DNA from: Pseudomonadota bacterium
GTDB lineage: Bacteria; Pseudomonadota; Gammaproteobacteria; Acidiferrobacterales; UBA6901
NCBI GenBank assembly: GCA_021819085.1
Contig: JAKASJ010000015.1
Span: 17,623-81,622 of the forward strand
Direction: 5' to 3'
DNA: 64,000 nt
The position numbers and the translations under genes were made by a program. Of the stretch, positions 31,812-42,237 are shown piece after piece. The notes beneath the pieces are model-generated. The model was given only the letters and a program-made list of their open reading frames with translations, had not been told where the DNA came from and searched no databases. Position 1 is the first letter of the stretch, and every line of letters starts with the position of its first letter.

Positions 31812-32910
31812 CTAAAGTCCGCTCTTCAGGCTGGCTTCGATGAAGCGGTCGAGATCACCGTCGAGCACCGCCTGAGTATTCGCGATCTCCACGCCGGTGC
31901 GCAAGTCCTTGATGCGCGACTGGTCGAGCACGTAGGAGCGGATCTGGCTGCCCCAGCTGATGTCGGACTTGGTCTCCTCCAGTTTCTGCTGAGTCTCGCG
32001 TTTGCGGCGCAGCTCCGCCTCATACAGGCGTGCCTTGAGCATGGCCATCGCGGCCGAACGGTTCTTGTGCTGGGACCGGTCGCTTTGGCACTGGACCACG
32101 ATGCCGGTGGGAACATGGGTAATGCGTATGGCCGATTCGGTGCGATTCACATGCTGGCCGCCGGCACCGCTGGCACGGTAGGTGTCTACGCGCAGATCTG
32201 CAGGATTGATATCGATGGCGATGTCTTCGTCCACCTCCGGGTACACGAACACCGAGGCGAACGAGGTATGCCGCCGGTTGCCGGAATCGAACGGGGACTT
32301 GCGCACCAGACGGTGGACACCGGTCTCGGTGCGAAGCCAGCCGTAAGCGTGGTCGGCGCTGAATTTAACGGTCGCACTTTTGATTCCGGCCACTTCGCCG
32401 TCGGACTGTTCGATCAGCTCGGTACGAAAACCCCGCCGCTCGCCCCAGCGCAGGTACATGCGCAGCAGCATCGCCGCCCAGTCCTGGGCCTCGGTTCCGC
32501 CCGAACCGGCCTGGATGTCGAGATACGCATTGGCATGATCCATTTCACCGGAAAACATCCGCTCGAACTCAAGCTCGGCCAGCCGCCGATCGAGCCCTTC
32601 GATATCGTGCGCGACCGATGCAAGTACCGCCTCATCGCGCTCTTCGCGTGCAAGCTGCAGCAGCTCATCGGCCTCGTTGAGTCCTGCGTCGAGGCGCAGC
32701 AGAGTGGCAACCACGTTTTCCAGGCGTGCCCGTTCACGACCGAGTTCCTGCGCGCGTTCCGGACTGGACCAGATGTTTGGCTGCTCCAGCTCCCTCACCA
32801 CCTCCGCGAGACGTTCCTGCTTGCCAGCGAAGTCAAAGATACCCCCTGAGCGCATCAGCACGCTGGCGAAGATCGTCGAGTTTATGCAACAGCGGATTGA
32901 TGTCTTCCAT
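31812..32910 (-). CDS. prfB: peptide chain release factor 2, programmed +1 frameshift
   Basis: GGQ motif ([16 protein letters not shown]); upstream ATG at 32910 ([25 protein letters not shown]) joined by AGGGGGTATCTTTGAC. Confidence 0.96.
32832..32847 (-). promoter_or_regulatory. prfB +1 programmed frameshift site
   Basis: AGGGGGTATCTTTGAC; SD-like AGGGGG upstream of CTT-TGA-C; TGA at 32833-32835. Confidence 0.95.
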
Positions 32911-33000
32911 ATGGTCTCGAGCCTTCCGCCCTGGTGATTCGGTCAGCAGGGAAAAATGGCCAATTTAATTATTTAAAAACAAACTATTATATATTATAAT

Positions 33001-33579
33001 TCAGGTCTTACTTGAATTTCCAGGCACGGGCACGCCCAGGACCTCACCGATCACGCGCTTGACCGTCTTGATCGCCTCCGGCGCTTCGATTTCCATGATG
33101 TGTTCGATGACCCAGCGGTTATCGGTAACCGCCATCACTTCCGCTGCCTTCTCGCCGAGATAGCGCAGAAAACCGTAACCCGGACCGCCATCCCCGAATT
33201 CAAACTCTGCGTAGTCGCAGGCACGTTCGTTGAGCGTGGCGATGAATGGCCCGACATGATCGCCGGGGCCCAGGAAGTCGACCAGATTCGAATCCATGGT
33301 TTTGGCCAGGTGCTGGCCCAGCGCATTCATGAACGTCGCGCGGTCCTCTTCGTTCAGTTGACCATACACGATCCGGTCCGTGATCTGGAGCAGGAACGCG
33401 ATGAGCTCCGTGAGCAGCGCGGTATACTGGGCATCCGAGCTGATCCGGAATTCCTCCTTCTCCATGTGCCGGCCCACTTCGTGCGCCACACGCCAGATGG
33501 TCACACCCACGACACTGGCGCGATCCCCTAGGGTTTTCGGACCCTTCGATCGCCACCGCGTGTTGACTCGTATCGCCAT
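33001..33579 (-). CDS. conserved hypothetical protein (192 aa)
   Basis: MAIRVNTRWRSKGPKTLGDRASVVGVTIWRVAHEVGRHMEKEEFRI...; GGAGGTTC ahead of ATG at 33579. Confidence 0.75.
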   Translation of the reverse strand: MAIRVNTRWRSKGPKTLGDRASVVGVTIWRVAHEVGRHMEKEEFRISSDAQYTALLTELIAFLLQITDRIVYGQLNEEDRATFMNALGQHLAKTMDSNLVDFLGPGDHVGPFIATLNERACDYAEFEFGDGGPGYGFLRYLGEKAAEVMAVTDNRWVIEHIMEIEAPEAIKTVKRVIGEVLGVPVPGNSSKT

Positions 33580-33738
33580 CGAACCTCCGCGAACTCGCAA
33601 ACCGCCATTATAGAGGGATAGTCGTCCGAGCAGAATCCTCAAAGCATCTGATGACAGCCGGTTTGCGATTCGCCGCCGGCCGGCCGCTCTGATAGAGTAA
33701 CGGCTGTTTGGCAAAATCACAGCAGGCAGGATTAATCC

Positions 33739-34170
33739 ATGTCCGGACTCGATATCGAAATGGCAAGCGGAATGGCGGCATTCGAGGCCAAGGAATTTGC
33801 GCGCGCGTGGCAGCTGCTCAAGCCGATTGCCGAACAGGGCGACGCGCAGGCGCAGCATCGCATGGCCATCATGTGCCAGAACGGGCTCGGAATGGTCAAG
33901 AACGACCTGATGGCGTTCAAATGGATGCAGGCCGCTGCCGATCAGGGCTACGCGTTGGCGCAGCACGGTCTCGGCTTCATGTATCTCTACGGCGAATGCG
34001 TCGAGAAGGATCCGCTCAAAGCCATCGAATGGCTGCGCCGCGCCGCCGAACAGGGGATGACGGGATCACAGATGACGCTGGGGATGATCTACGAACAGGG
34101 GCTGGGCGTCGAGAAGGATGAGGCGCAGGCCCGTCGGTGGTACCAGATGGCGGACGCAACCGCACGCTGA
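33739..34170 (+). CDS. Sel1-like repeat protein
   Basis: Repeats GDAQAQHRMAIMCQNGLGMVKNDLMAFKWMQAAADQGYALAQHGLGFMYLYGECVEKD... Confidence 0.92.
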   Translation: MSGLDIEMASGMAAFEAKEFARAWQLLKPIAEQGDAQAQHRMAIMCQNGLGMVKNDLMAFKWMQAAADQGYALAQHGLGFMYLYGECVEKDPLKAIEWLRRAAEQGMTGSQMTLGMIYEQGLGVEKDEAQARRWYQMADATAR

Positions 34171-34235
34171 CCGGCCCGCCGCCACTTAATGCTGTCCCGG
34201 GCCTGCCCGTCCCTGGGCGCCCGGCGCCGCAACCG

Positions 34236-34433
34236 CTACTTCTTTGCCCAAGCCTTGAAGCCGTCGGTTTTCTGGGCAACACCATCGTTGTAACCGGCAT
34301 CGTAGGCCTCGTTGACGCGCTGCTCTTCGCGCTTGGGATTGTGCAGATAGCCACACGCCCAGCCATTGACGTAGTCCTTGTCCACACCGGTCTTCTCCAT
34401 CTTGGTGAGGGTATCGTAGTAGACATTAGTCAT
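34236..34433 (-). CDS. small hypothetical protein with duplicated YxxG(W/Y)xxG motif
   Basis: 65-aa MTNVYYDTLTKMEKTGVDKDYVNGWACGYLHNPKREEQRVNEAYDAGYNDGVAQKTDGFKAWAKK. Confidence 0.65.
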   Translation of the reverse strand: MTNVYYDTLTKMEKTGVDKDYVNGWACGYLHNPKREEQRVNEAYDAGYNDGVAQKTDGFKAWAKK

Positions 34434-35327
34434 GAATCTCTGATCCTCTTTCAAAAAATGTGGTTTACCGCCGCCATCATGGCGAGCCCGGGCCGATATA
34501 TTACTCAGGCGGGCCGGGTTTTCAACCACAAGGCCCTGACGTCCCGGGTCAAACCGCTGCCCGGCCCGCGGGAATGGCACGATAGCACCGGAAATGGCTT
34601 CCGGCGCCGAAAAGGCACCGCTGCTGAAGACGACGAGGCAAGGCACAGGGTACGGGCGACGGGGCGTTGCCCAACGCACCCTGCCCGTGCAAAAACGGTC
34701 TATGTGCCACCGACAGGATCCGCTGCGAATTCCGTCCTCCACGGAAGCCTGCAACAGGCCACGCCCGATGGGCCGCACGCACAATACCGCCGCTCCAGGC
34801 CGCAGTTCCGGCACCTGCAATTCGGCTCTGATTCGACCCTTGGGCAAAAGGGATCAATGTGGCCCGCAACCGGGGTCGGGAAATTGCGGAGGTCGTGCTC
34901 AAGGACCAAAGCCCCGGATCAGGGACGGTTCGTCCTATCGCCACACAGGCAAGCAACATCGATCTGCCACCCAGGCCTTGATCGCGAAAACATTGCGAGT
35001 CGGTCCGCTATCCGGTCGGCAGTGAAGAAGAGGTCTGCAGTACAGGCCGGTAACGGGCCGCGGCCCGGGGATCGCCGTTGCCATCGCCGCTGAATCCACC
35101 GGGAACATTTCTCCTGCAACATCACTGCGCTATCGCATATAAAGAGCCAATGGCCGGCGGCTGGCAAGACAGCGCTTGCACTGGTAGGTTATTCTTCCGG
35201 TTTTGTCGTTGAGAATACAGAGGCTCTGGCGTCGGATCGAGTCCGGCTCGCCAGACTGAAGTTAAGGCCCAAGCAGCTGTCCCCGAAAAAATAGCTGTGC
35301 ACCCTGACCTGCGTGTCGCCGGAACCC

Positions 35328-36293
35328 ATGACTGGACCTGACTGCGCTCGGCGCTTTTTCACCATTATCGTCAACTACAACGGTGGCTGCATGTTGTCAG
35401 AATGCCTGCGTTCAGTACTGAACCAGGGCGTGCCGGCAGAGCAGATCGTGGTCATCGACAATGGCAGTCGGGATGATTCCGTGGATCTGGCGGAACGGGA
35501 GGCGCCTGCTATAAACCTGATCCGCAATGACTGTAACGCAGGATTTGCCCGTGCCGTCAACCAAGGGCTGGAATTGGCAAACAGCGATTTTGTATTGCTT
35601 CTCAACAACGATGCGCAACTGCAGGCAGGCAGCCTGCGCGCCTTCGCCGAGGTCTTTGACGAGATTCCCACGGTGCTCATCGCTGGGGGGCAGCTGTATT
35701 ACCCGGACGGGCATCCGCAAAACTCGGTTGCGGCGATTCCGAGCCTCGCCGGCGAACTCCTGCCGAAGTTCCTGCAGAAATCGCGCAAGTCATGGCCGCT
35801 ACACGGCAAATCGCAGGGCTCCAGCCCGGTAGCAGTAGAAAGCGTGATAGGCGCCTGCCTGGCGATGCGTCGCTCCGGCCTCGCGGATCTCGGAAATTTG
35901 GACGAGGATTATTTCTTTTTTCTCGAGGAAACCGAGTGGTGCCAGCGCGCACGGCGTCTCGGTTTCCAGGTCTATCACGTTCCAGCGGCGCACGCGCTGC
36001 ACGCCCAGGGACAAACTGCGAAGCGCTTTCGCAGCGCCGCCCGTATCGAATTTCAGCGATCGAAGCTGATTTTCTTTCGTAAAACTCAGGGCCGTCTTGC
36101 CTATCTGCTTGTATCCGCGGTCCTGCCGGCAAAAGCAGTCGTGAACGCGCTCTCCAACAGCCTTGCCTGCATGTTAACCTTGTGCCAATCGGGCACGCAG
36201 CGCAGTCGCACGCTCGGTTACTGGCGAATCGTCCTTTGGCATATCCTCGGGCGCCCGAAAAGCTGGGGGTTGCCGGATAAATGCCGCCCTTAA
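35328..36293 (+). CDS. family 2 glycosyltransferase
   Basis: FTIIVNYNGGCMLSECLRSVLNQ...VVIDNGSRDDSVDLAE, FVLLLNNDAQL. Confidence 0.92.
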   Translation: MTGPDCARRFFTIIVNYNGGCMLSECLRSVLNQGVPAEQIVVIDNGSRDDSVDLAEREAPAINLIRNDCNAGFARAVNQGLELANSDFVLLLNNDAQLQAGSLRAFAEVFDEIPTVLIAGGQLYYPDGHPQNSVAAIPSLAGELLPKFLQKSRKSWPLHGKSQGSSPVAVESVIGACLAMRRSGLADLGNLDEDYFFFLEETEWCQRARRLGFQVYHVPAAHALHAQGQTAKRFRSAARIEFQRSKLIFFRKTQGRLAYLLVSAVLPAKAVVNALSNSLACMLTLCQSGTQRSRTLGYWRIVLWHILGRPKSWGLPDKCRP

Positions 36294-36343
36294 AGCAACT
36301 ATGGTCTAATCAAGCTCTTGATGGCCAAAACGAAGACACCGCC

Positions 36344-37126
36344 ATGCCAGCCCTGAGTGTTGTCTATATTACCTGTAATGCCGCACGCTGTTTCGACGAG
36401 AGTTTGAAAAGCGTCACCGGTCTGACTGACGACATCGTGGTCATAGATTCGGGGAGCACCGATGACACGCTTGCCATCGCTGCCCGCCATGGTGCGCGAA
36501 TCGTGGTACGTGATTGGCGAGGTTTCGGACCGCAGAAGCAATTTGCCGTCGAACACGCAAATCACGACTGGGTATTGATCCTGGATGCCGACGAAATCTT
36601 GCTGTCGCCGGCCGTTATATCGATCCGGAATGCCCTGACCGCTGCCACCCTTCCTGCCGGCTTTACGCTGCGGCGGCACAATTTTTTTCATGGCAAGCGC
36701 ATACGCTTCGGGGACTGGGGAAAAGATGAGGTACTGCGCCTGGTCGATCGGCGGCGTGGTCGATTTTCAAACGATGCGGTCCACGAGCGATGGCTCACCG
36801 ACGGCTCGGTTTGCCGACTCAGTGCTGCAATCGGCCACCATTCGTTCGAAAGCTACAAGGCCATGTTGGCAAAGCTTGACCTCTATTCAGATCTGAATGC
36901 ACGCGGTCTGATGGCACGTGGCCGCACGATCAGCCGCTATGACCCCCCGCTGCACGCGCTCGCTGCCTTCCTGAAAGGCTACGTCTTCCGCCTCGGATTC
37001 CTGGACGGCAGCGATGGTGTCGGCATTGCCCTTGCCACAGCCCTGGGATCATTCATGAAATATGCCAAGGCACTGGAATTGCGACAGGCGGCAGCGCCCA
37101 TCGATCCAGCCAAGCCCAATCGATAG
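36344..37126 (+). CDS. family 2 glycosyltransferase, LPS core WaaE-like
   Basis: LSVVYITCNAARCFDESLKSVTGLTDDIVVIDSGSTDDTLAIA...WVLILDADE. Confidence 0.9.
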   Translation: MPALSVVYITCNAARCFDESLKSVTGLTDDIVVIDSGSTDDTLAIAARHGARIVVRDWRGFGPQKQFAVEHANHDWVLILDADEILLSPAVISIRNALTAATLPAGFTLRRHNFFHGKRIRFGDWGKDEVLRLVDRRRGRFSNDAVHERWLTDGSVCRLSAAIGHHSFESYKAMLAKLDLYSDLNARGLMARGRTISRYDPPLHALAAFLKGYVFRLGFLDGSDGVGIALATALGSFMKYAKALELRQAAAPIDPAKPNR

Positions 37127-37131
37127 CTCAC

Positions 37132-38250
37132 GTGACACAGCCTCCAAAAAACGTGCTGGTGGTCGCCACCCAACGCATTGGCGATGTGCTGCTCACTACA
37201 CCGCTGATTCGGTCCCTGCACCGGGCCTGGCCGGCCGCACACATCGACGTATTAGTTTTCGCAAATACCGAAGGCATATTGCGCGGCAATCCCGACATCC
37301 ACCGCATACTCACGGTACCCCGGCAGCGCGGTTTCTGGAGCAATCTGGAGTTTCTCATCCAGCTATTCCGCAAATACGATGTGGCGGTAACTACCCAGAC
37401 GGGTGACCGTCCCGTCCTGTATACCTGGCTGGCCGGAAAACAGCGCGCCGGTCTGTACGCGCAACGCAAGAAGGAGCCGTTGAAGATGCGCATGCTGACG
37501 CGTTCAGCGCCACTCGACGGTGTCAACACCCACACGGTGCTGATGAATCTGGCAATCGCCGATCTGCTAGGCATACCGCGCTGCCCTGAGGTGGTTGTAT
37601 CCTGGACCACCGAGGACGAAGCCTCGCTTGATACCCAATTGCCGTTTGATAGCCGGGTTCGGCCCTTTGCCTTGCTCCATGTCTATCCTAAGTTTCCCTA
37701 TAAGATGTGGACCCAGGAGGGTTGGCGCAATCTCGCGCACTGGTTGCACGCGCAAGGTCTGCGGATCGTACTGTCCGGCAGCAGCGACATCGAGGAACTG
37801 AACTACGTGCAAGCCCTGTCCGAAGACCTGCCGGCAGACACCGTAAACGTGGCGGGCAAGTGGAATCTCGGACAAATCGCCTGCCTTACCAGCAGGGCCA
37901 GCCTCTATGTTGGCCCAGACACTGCGCTTACTCATGTGGCCGCAGCACTCGGCACCCCGACAATCGCCTTGTACGGCCCTTCCAGTCCCGTCAAGTGGGG
38001 ACCTTGGCCGGCGCATTACCGCGGCCAGACCAACCCCTACTCGATGCGAGGCAGCCAGCGGGTCGGAAATGTGCTGTTGCTGCAGGGACCAGGACGGTGC
38101 GTGCCCTGCCTGGAAGAGGGCTGCGACCGCCACACCCGCAGCCTCAGCGATTGCCTGCAAAAACTGCAGGCGAGCACCGTCATCGATGCAGCAAAATGCA
38201 TGCTGGCCACGGCAGACCCAGTGCAAACAGATCGGCCCGGGATCGATTGA
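37132..38250 (+). CDS. family 9 glycosyltransferase (heptosyltransferase)
   Basis: NVLVVATQRIGDVLLTTPLIRSLHRAWP, YVGPDTALTHVAAALGTPTIALYGPSSP. Confidence 0.93.
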   Translation: MTQPPKNVLVVATQRIGDVLLTTPLIRSLHRAWPAAHIDVLVFANTEGILRGNPDIHRILTVPRQRGFWSNLEFLIQLFRKYDVAVTTQTGDRPVLYTWLAGKQRAGLYAQRKKEPLKMRMLTRSAPLDGVNTHTVLMNLAIADLLGIPRCPEVVVSWTTEDEASLDTQLPFDSRVRPFALLHVYPKFPYKMWTQEGWRNLAHWLHAQGLRIVLSGSSDIEELNYVQALSEDLPADTVNVAGKWNLGQIACLTSRASLYVGPDTALTHVAAALGTPTIALYGPSSPVKWGPWPAHYRGQTNPYSMRGSQRVGNVLLLQGPGRCVPCLEEGCDRHTRSLSDCLQKLQASTVIDAAKCMLATADPVQTDRPGID

Positions 38251-38693
38251 TTACAACAGCCGGACAGGGAAGAGGTTTGCCAGCTGTGCAGGAACGGGTG
38301 CGCTTCAACGGCAAGGACATTGGCCCGATACGGTGGGACTGCGAGGCGGGTCCCGGATGCTTTGCCAGACATGCGGTAATTCCTCTGTCCCGGCCGGAAT
38401 GATCAAACGTCGGAAAGCTGTCCAGCACGGCTGCCCCGGTACGCCATGGATCGGTGAATATGGGCGACATACATGACTGGGCAATACGTTTCAGATAATT
38501 CATCCGGATGGTGATTCTTCGGAATATAATGGCGCTGCGACCAGTCTCCTGAAGCCGGGGCCGCAACCAATGGACAAAAGTGAAAGACAGCATTCGTCTG
38601 CCTCGCGACCTGCAGCTCGATATGTGTACCATCATTTGCATCGCTGCCCTGCCATTCGCATCAAAATTTTCGCGGCGTGTAACCAGGCCACCC

Positions 38694-39707
38694 ATGTCTG
38701 AAGCCAATGTTTCCATGCCACAATCCGTTAACGACCGGCCGCTCGTGTCGATATTACTGATTGCGTATAACCAGGAGGGGTTTGTTGCAGAGGCCGTTCG
38801 CGCCGCGCTTAACCAGACGTACCAGCCTCTGGAAATAATCATTTCCGACGACGCATCCAGCGATGGAACGTTCGCGGCCATCGAGGATGCCGTGCGTGCC
38901 TATTCCGGACCACATCGTGTAATCGTACGTCGCAATGGCACCAATCTGGGGATAGGCGCGCACCTGTCGCTGCTTGCACAGCTGGCGAGTGGCGAATTGC
39001 TGGTTGTTGCTGCGGGCGATGACATTTCCCTGCCTAACCGATGCGAGCTCGTAGTGAAGTGCTGGATTGATCATGGACGCAGACCCGATCTCATCGCGTC
39101 TGCGTTAACCGATATGGATGATTCGGGCATTACACATGGACGGATCACGCCAACCGATCTTGGAACATACCGGAGTTTCGAGGACTGGGCAGCGCGCCAA
39201 CCATGGGTCATTGGCGCTTCACACGTCTGGACGCGACGTCTTTTTCATCAATTCGGACCAATCATGCAGGGCGCAATGGCGGAAGACCAAATTATGACGT
39301 TGCGCGCGATTGTCGCCGGCGGTGCGATCAGCCTGGGTGACCCCCTGGTGAACTACAGACGCGGAGGTTCATCTCATAAACGCGTGTTCAGGTCGGTCAC
39401 GGAGAAGGTCGCCCAAATGCGGCGCAGCAACCGGCATGGGCTGATTGAGCTATCTCAACTGCAGCGTGATGCGCACCGGGCCGGGATCGCCGATAAGATG
39501 CGGTCTGTGCTGGCACCGAAATTCGCACGCGAACAATTCACTCTTGCGATGTTCGAGTCGGACAGCATTCGCCACCGCCTGGTTATCATGCTTCGCAGTC
39601 ATGGCGTAAAATGGGGACATCGATTGCGCATTTTCTCATATACGACGTTCCCGCTGTTCTATGCTCCGTTGTTTCAGCTGAAATGGATATTGCGCCACAA
39701 CCGGTGA
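38694..39707 (+). CDS. family 2 glycosyltransferase
   Basis: LVSILLIAYNQEGFVAEAVRAALNQTYQPLEIIISDDASSDGT. Confidence 0.9.
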   Translation: MSEANVSMPQSVNDRPLVSILLIAYNQEGFVAEAVRAALNQTYQPLEIIISDDASSDGTFAAIEDAVRAYSGPHRVIVRRNGTNLGIGAHLSLLAQLASGELLVVAAGDDISLPNRCELVVKCWIDHGRRPDLIASALTDMDDSGITHGRITPTDLGTYRSFEDWAARQPWVIGASHVWTRRLFHQFGPIMQGAMAEDQIMTLRAIVAGGAISLGDPLVNYRRGGSSHKRVFRSVTEKVAQMRRSNRHGLIELSQLQRDAHRAGIADKMRSVLAPKFAREQFTLAMFESDSIRHRLVIMLRSHGVKWGHRLRIFSYTTFPLFYAPLFQLKWILRHNR

Positions 39708-40758
39708 CTGGCGGGCACCCTTGTCGGCACCGGAACCTGGCGGGCATACAGGACAGAGTGTACGGGGTTACTGGCGAAGCGCGTCTTCCGGGACCGGGCA
39801 TTGAATTTTAGCCAGCGATGACGTGTCGCGTCCGGATGGCTTTTCCGCGCAGGGGCACCCGAGGTACGGCAGCTGTTTCCTGTCCGCCCGAACGCATGGT
39901 TCATCGCGCACTATTGGTGATGGGGTATCGAATTCCGCGCGTTGATGGCCAAAGAAAGTGTGCGCTATTGACATAATAACGCAATCGGCTGGAGGGCTTG
40001 TCCGGGATCACGGATCGCGCTGCGGCACCGAACAGTCCGCTGACTGCTCAACGGCCGGAATCCGGGCACTGCCGCCTTGATTGTGTAGTGCGTATCGAAG
40101 AAGATGTGCACCCGATCGGGTAACGGACACTTTGAAGCCCCGGGGCGCGGCAGGTACGCAATGGGCCAAGGAGGCAGGTACAAGATCGCAGGCATCACGT
40201 CAGCGGCAAGCACCGGAAGTCGAAACTGTGTCTGAGGCCCATCGCTTCGATCACAGCGTGGTGCTGGCCCATGGCATAAATGCAAGCCTGGCGCATAACC
40301 GGATTGCCAGTTGCCCCATCAGGGCGTATGACCGGACCGAGACATCGCCCCTGCCTGTCACCGCAGCACAGCGATCCGTCTGCACCACTCCCTGAGCCTT
40401 CAACATCCGCGGCTTTACGCACGCCAATTTTACTCAAAATACATAGTTGAAGCCTATAATCCGCGAACGAAGCGTCCTCATGCAAACCCGGATCGGGCAT
40501 GAACCAGGGATGGAAGAATGAATGATCGTGATGCCTGAAAGTTGACCCGCATGATGACCGTAGAGCGCAACCCCCGGACGGGCGGGATCCTTGCAAGAGT
40601 GCACGCACGAGTCATTATGGAAGACCGGCGACAAGTCCATCCGGTTCGTCCGGATTTCCGGCATCTGTCTTCAGCCCATATTGCCGAATTATGAGTACAG
40701 ATGTTGATATCTCCGGACTGCGATCACAAAAAAACTAGTTCTCTCTTGAGGGTAGACC

Positions 40759-41877
40759 TTGTCCCTGTATTCATCGGATGTTGAATATCCCGCGGGCCAA
40801 TCCGGCATCGAGATTGGCATTGCCCTGAATGCGTTCCGTCACGGAGGAGGGATTGAGCGGTACGCAATGGATCTGGTGCGCGCGCTGGGCACGCTGGGAA
40901 TTTCTCCGCATGTCTACGCCAACCGTATCGATCAGGACCTGCCGGAAACCGCTGCAATCAAACCCCATGTTCTGGGATCACCCCTGATTCCGCGCCGGCT
41001 GAAACCGTACTATTTATCAGCGCGGCTTCGCCATGTTCGCACCCGCGACAATCTGTCTTGCCTTATCGGGTGTTCCCGCAATCGGGCGAGCGACCTTGCG
41101 ATTTGCGGCGGAACGCATATCGGATTCCTGCGGAGCACCGGCAAGAAGGCCGGCATAATGGACCGGCTGGAGCTGAAGCTGGAGCGGGATTTCTATGCCC
41201 GAAGCCTTGCTGTCGTCGCTCACTCTCGTCTGATGCAGACCGAACTTGAACAGATCTATGGCATTGTGCCATCAAAAATACATGTCATTTATCCTCCCGT
41301 ATCCTCGCAGAGTTTTTTCCCCCTGGCGCCCGGCGAGCGAGAAATGCTGCGGGAGCGTCTCAATTTTCCAAAAGACGAATTGCTATTTCTGTTCGTCTCT
41401 ACCGGCCACAAGCGCAAGGGATTTGATCTGCTCCGGCAGTATTTCGAGGCTGCCCGCGCCCCTTTTCGTTTGCTCGTGGCTGGTCGCCCGATCACTTCCA
41501 CGAGTTCGCGCATAAGCCATATCGGATATCGCAATGACCTCGGAGATGTCTACCGGGCGGTCGATTTCACCATCCATCCGTCTTATTACGAGCCGTTCGG
41601 TCTGGCGTGCGTTGAGTCTCTAAAATGCGGCACCCCGGTCATCATAAGCGATCGCGTAGGCGCGGGTGAGGTCATCGCGGACGAAGCCAAGGTAGTTATG
41701 CCTACGCTTGACGGCAAGGGACTCGCGCAAGCCATCGAAGAGGCGGCTCAGCGGCATAACTCCCTAAAAGAGAGATCCCGTTCCGAGTCCATTCGGTATA
41801 ACGATGACCCGATCCATCACATCCAGGCACTCCTTCGTCTTTGCCGATCAGTTCATCCCGCGCCCGGCACCCGATAG
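40759..41877 (+). CDS. family 4 glycosyltransferase (WaaG-like)
   Basis: HGGGIERYAMDLVRAL..., HPSYYEPFGLACVESLKCGTPVIISDRVGAGEVI. Confidence 0.92.
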   Translation: MSLYSSDVEYPAGQSGIEIGIALNAFRHGGGIERYAMDLVRALGTLGISPHVYANRIDQDLPETAAIKPHVLGSPLIPRRLKPYYLSARLRHVRTRDNLSCLIGCSRNRASDLAICGGTHIGFLRSTGKKAGIMDRLELKLERDFYARSLAVVAHSRLMQTELEQIYGIVPSKIHVIYPPVSSQSFFPLAPGEREMLRERLNFPKDELLFLFVSTGHKRKGFDLLRQYFEAARAPFRLLVAGRPITSTSSRISHIGYRNDLGDVYRAVDFTIHPSYYEPFGLACVESLKCGTPVIISDRVGAGEVIADEAKVVMPTLDGKGLAQAIEEAAQRHNSLKERSRSESIRYNDDPIHHIQALLRLCRSVHPAPGTR

Positions 41878-42237
41878 GGGCAGGACAACCATGAGATTCT
41901 CCCGTGTCCGGAGATGCCGGATCGGACAACCGTCCATGACAGCGCGAGGCGCCTTGTTGCGGGAATCGCCAGGGAGATCAAAACCAGCCATGAATCAGTC
42001 CGGGCCGACCGACGCCGATGCTGCTTCGATCACCCGATGTGCAGCGCTTGGCGTCAGCAATGGTGAAGTCTGCCATTCACCGGCACCCTGTCAGGCGCCT
42101 CGTGACGGGGATGTCCAGTTATCCGTAACGTTTCAAATGCGCGTGCACGCAGCCGACGGCGGATCCAAAAGAGCACATCACCTGTCTCGTATCCTGTTTT
42201 AATATTAAAATAAAAAGGTTACTTAGAGGTTTCTTCG

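Noticed and set aside
33580-33966. N-terminal extension of the 192-aa protein
   Set aside because: GGAGGTTC-ATG at 33579 gives a better start; extension is non-protein-like and antisense to the Sel1 gene.
40195-40608. 137-aa minus-strand ORF in the LPS gap
   Set aside because: No recognisable domain, random-looking composition, no RBS support.
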